A stretch of 64,000 nucleotides of DNA from Lachnospiraceae bacterium NE2001 (lineage in GTDB: Bacteria > Bacillota > Clostridia > Lachnospirales > Lachnospiraceae). The stretch spans positions 119,629-183,628 of the forward strand of contig FOEK01000007.1 in NCBI GenBank assembly GCA_900110635.1. Reading direction: 5' to 3'. The first letter of the stretch is position 1. Each line of letters starts with the position of its first letter. Made by a program: the position numbers and the translations under genes. The notes beneath the pieces are model-generated. The model saw only the letters and a list, made by a program, of their open reading frames with translations, searched no databases and was not told the DNA's origin. Shown piece by piece: positions 61,546-64,000 of the stretch.

Positions 61546-64000
61546 TTAATTTACGCTGGTAACTGTACGTCTTCCCTTCTTTCTTACGTAGAAGCTATTT
61601 CCTCCATAATAAAGTGTAGAGTCGCCATTCATCTTCCAGCGTCCCGAGCTGAATGAATAAGCATTTCCAGGCTCCAGCTCTATCTCGCCTACAGGAACCA
61701 CATTTGTAAACATCCAGCTGGCCATCATAGAGATATGAAGAATATACTCATTTCCAGCCTCATCATACGCTGATACTGTGCATCCCTTCTTGCCACCATC
61801 TGCATCAAGCGTGATCGTTGCACAGCCATCCTCAACTGTTATCTCGTCCTCATCCAGATATACCTTATCCAGATGTTCATCAAAGATGGTAAATGTTACC
61901 TGATCAGCATAGAAGGATTTGGACAGGTCTACAACCTTGCCATCCTGATCCTTACCAAAGGTACTGAGGCTTGGCTTAACCTTATCAATATTTATCTCTT
62001 CCTTAATATTTATAGCATTGGTCTTTGCTCCATCTGAATCACGTTTCAGATATACAGAGCCCATTCCATCTATGTAATCAACGCTGGAGCTATAGGTACC
62101 ATTTAATCTATTGGCAACCTTGTAACCTTCTTTAGCTACTATCTTAACATCCGACGTGTAGTACTCATTTAATCCCTTTATACCCTCAAGAGTATATGGA
62201 TCATCCGGAGCGCCAAGATAAGAGATAGTAAACTTCTTCTCAGCAGTATTACCCTTATACTTGTCTGTTTCAGGAAGATATGCGCGGATCACATAGTCGC
62301 CAGGTTCTTCCGGCTTGTAATCCTCAAATGAACTGGTTGCATCATCCTTCTTAAATGTGAATTCTATATCCTCAGCACCATTTGAATTAGTAGTAATTGA
62401 TGGTGCATAGTTAACACCGTACCACTGATCTTCAAGTTCAACTGTAAGAGTTGAGTCAAACTTCTCACCCGGTGTTGAAGCTGGAGCTTCTGTCGGAGTT
62501 TCTGCCGGTGCCTCGGTCGGTGCCTCGGTTAAATCTTCAGGATTAATAATTTCTGTTGGGTCCTTGGTTTCCTCTGGGTCCTTGGTTTCCTCTGGGTTCT
62601 TAGTTTCCTCTGGGTCCTTAGTTTCCTCTGGGTTCTTGGTTTCCTCAGGGTCCTTGGTTTCCTCTGGGTCCTTGGTTTCTTCTGGATCCTTGGTTTCTTC
62701 TGGGTCCTTATTCTCCTCTGGATCTGTTCCTGGGTAAACTAATTCAAAGCTGAGATCAAACTCATTTCCAGATTTATCAAAAGCAGATATAGTGCAGGCT
62801 GTAACCTCATCTTCTACTGCATCTATTGTTATCTCTGCAGTATCCTGAGCTTCTCCAGCTCCTTCTGTAATTCCACCATTATCTACTGTATAGGTTTCAC
62901 CACCAGCAACCACCTTATCAAGATAAGCATCCGCTATTGTCAGTTTCACCTTCTTGCCTGTTACTGAATCGCCATTTGATATTTCAGTCGCAGCTTCGTC
63001 AACCACTGGAGTGCCCGATATAACTGGAGCATCTGCATCGAAAATAACGTTCTTTATAGCAGGAAGCACAGAAGAAAGAACTGCTGTACCAGTCTCGGCA
63101 CCGTCATTATCTCTCTTCAGATAGAATGTCAGGCTGTCATTAAAGACTTCGCTTCCATCGCCACCAGTGGTATACAGATCATTTTTATTAAGTGTAACAC
63201 TGGTTGAAAGACTCGAATATATCGACGATAACTGAATTGAAAAACCAGTTGCTGGAGTTACCGTAACCTCAGTCTTTGCATAATTTCCATTCGAAAGTCC
63301 TGACAAAGTCAGAGCATTTGCAGGTAATGGTAAATCCGTAATACTATATGGAATCATCTCTGATTCTGCAGCCTTACACTTTGTAGTTTCTGGAGCTATA
63401 ACTTTAAAGAAGTAGCTGCCAGGCGCAGATGTTGATGGCTTTGATATCTCTGTATCACCATCGTAATACTTTATCTCATACTCTCCGTCATAATCAGGAA
63501 TAGATATCTTATCGTTAAAATCGTAAGTGGTTCCAATGTAGATAGGATCTATATCATATGTTGTAATAACTGGAACTATCATCAGATCTCTTGGATGAGT
63601 GACTTTAAAGCTAAATGAAAAGTCACTTCCCGCCTTATCGTAAGCTGTGATGCTGACAGTCTTTGGATTTCCTTCTTCAGCATTAACAGTCACAACTGCA
63701 GTATCGGGATTAGTTCCTGAACCAGTTGTAATATCAGTTCCTGTAAGGGTATAAGTCACACCATCTACTGTATATACAACTCTGTCCAGATTTGCATCGC
63801 CAATAGTTATGTTAACCTCTGCACCTGCTACGTCATCACCATTTGCTATAGTCTTTGCTGTGCCATCAACCACTGAAGTTCCATATATTGCAGGAGCATC
63901 TGCATCGAATACAACATTTGTGATAGCCGGAAGCTCTGATGAGAGAACAGCCTTATCGGTCTCAGCGCCATCGCTTTTACGCTTCAGATAGAAGCCAAAG
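61546..64000 (-). CDS. Large extracellular repeat protein, 5' end outside window
   Basis: About 818 residues are visible; the frame stays open to the window edge. The visible part alternates Ig-like modules with the pattern APVISGTPVVDEA ... VTISAYDKAGSEF-like (three copies at about 61740-61990, 62750-63060 and 63590-63940) and Pro/Tyr MBG-type strands (PGDYVIRAYLPETDKYKG). A stretch of about ten (D/N)PEETK hexapeptides (62555-62725) and a TEAPAETPTEAP linker separate the last module. No LPXTG or terminal helix is present. It ends YVRKKGRRTVTSVN. It is 51 bases ahead of the CHASE2 cyclase and could be an outside partner of it. Confidence 0.85.
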   Translation of the reverse strand, partial: FGFYLKRKSDGAETDKAVLSSELPAITNVVFDADAPAIYGTSVVDGTAKTIANGDDVAGAEVNITIGDANLDRVVYTVDGVTYTLTGTDITTGSGTNPDTAVVTVNAEEGNPKTVSITAYDKAGSDFSFSFKVTHPRDLMIVPVITTYDIDPIYIGTTYDFNDKISIPDYDGEYEIKYYDGDTEISKPSTSAPGSYFFKVIAPETTKCKAAESEMIPYSITDLPLPANALTLSGLSNGNYAKTEVTVTPATGFSIQLSSIYSSLSTSVTLNKNDLYTTGGDGSEVFNDSLTFYLKRDNDGAETGTAVLSSVLPAIKNVIFDADAPVISGTPVVDEAATEISNGDSVTGKKVKLTIADAYLDKVVAGGETYTVDNGGITEGAGEAQDTAEITIDAVEDEVTACTISAFDKSGNEFDLSFELVYPGTDPEENKDPEETKDPEETKDPEETKDPEETKNPEETKDPEETKNPEETKDPEETKDPTEIINPEDLTEAPTEAPAETPTEAPASTPGEKFDSTLTVELEDQWYGVNYAPSITTNSNGAEDIEFTFKKDDATSSFEDYKPEEPGDYVIRAYLPETDKYKGNTAEKKFTISYLGAPDDPYTLEGIKGLNEYYTSDVKIVAKEGYKVANRLNGTYSSSVDYIDGMGSVYLKRDSDGAKTNAINIKEEINIDKVKPSLSTFGKDQDGKVVDLSKSFYADQVTFTIFDEHLDKVYLDEDEITVEDGCATITLDADGGKKGCTVSAYDEAGNEYILHISMMASWMFTNVVPVGEIELEPGNAYSFSSGRWKMNGDSTLYYGGNSFYVRKKGRRTVTSVN
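62550..62730. repeat. 18-bp coding repeats, (D/N)PEETK
   Basis: About ten tandem units of 18 bases (TCCTTGGTTTCCTCTGGG on the plus strand) encode the DPEETK/NPEETK linker of the repeat protein. They are in frame and vary by single bases, so their number could change by slippage or recombination. Confidence 0.9.

Noticed and set aside
62550..62730. Possible CRISPR or minisatellite
   Set aside because: The 18-bp units are in frame and encode a PEETK linker; there are no spacers.
1..64000. tRNA, rRNA or tmRNA genes
   Set aside because: I looked in the larger gaps for cloverleaf arms and CCA ends and saw none that I could support.

Overview
The window looks like chromosomal DNA of a low-GC Gram-positive anaerobe of the Clostridia, most likely Lachnospiraceae. 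This is inferred from the Firmicutes S10-spc-alpha ribosomal gene order running on into ecf-truA-rplM-rpsI, Zn-type S14 and L36, a Clostridia-style type IV pilus locus without secretin genes, meso-diaminopimelate dehydrogenase, and strong GGAGG ribosome binding sites. The genus cannot be fixed from the sequence alone. Nearly all genes are on the minus strand.

Bases 1-3500 hold the 5' part of a pyridoxamine kinase gene, a divergent MocR/PdxR-type regulator, and a secreted Ser/Asp-rich membrane-anchored protein. Three large palindromes lie between the kinase and the regulator. Bases 3500-32450 are a type IV pilus region. In transcription order it runs: a leucine-rich-repeat modular pilin (1326 aa), a 2321-aa pilin with GLUG-type repeats, three minor pilins resembling PilX/GspK, PilV and PilW, an unknown membrane protein, and a prepilin-peptidase N-terminal domain. 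These are followed by pilC, a pilM-pilN fusion, pilO, pilB with its own promoter and terminator, and then the major pilin pilA with its own promoter carrying catabolite-repressor-like sites. An IS3/IS150-type element, a 1543-aa double YfhO membrane protein, a frameshifted pilin and a further intact pilin complete the region. No pilT and no prepilin-peptidase catalytic domain are present.

Bases 32450-37850 carry a mixed set of genes: ddh, an autoregulated-looking XRE repressor, acylphosphatase, a papain-like protein, DAHP synthase and a four-helix membrane protein. Several GGGGACRG-type REP sequences lie among them. Bases 37850-57820 are the ribosomal superoperon read leftward: rpsJ-rplCDWB-rpsS-rplV-rpsC-rplP-rpmC-rpsQ-rplNXE-rpsNH-rplFR-rpsE-rpmD-rplO-secY-adk-infA-rpmJ-rpsMKD-rpoA-rplQ. 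A fused ecfA, ecfT, truA, rplM and rpsI follow. Normally tight intercistronic gaps are here opened by structured sequence at four places, and the S10 leader ends in an intrinsic terminator. These are candidates for cis-acting RNA regulation.

Bases 57820-64000 look like one signalling operon read leftward: a large secreted repeat protein (5' end outside the window), a CHASE2-adenylate cyclase, a metallo-beta-lactamase-fold hydrolase and a GAF-GGDEF diguanylate cyclase. It therefore pairs cAMP and c-di-GMP synthesis. PilB carries MshEN-type motifs that bind c-di-GMP in relatives, so a link between this operon and the pilus is possible but unproven.
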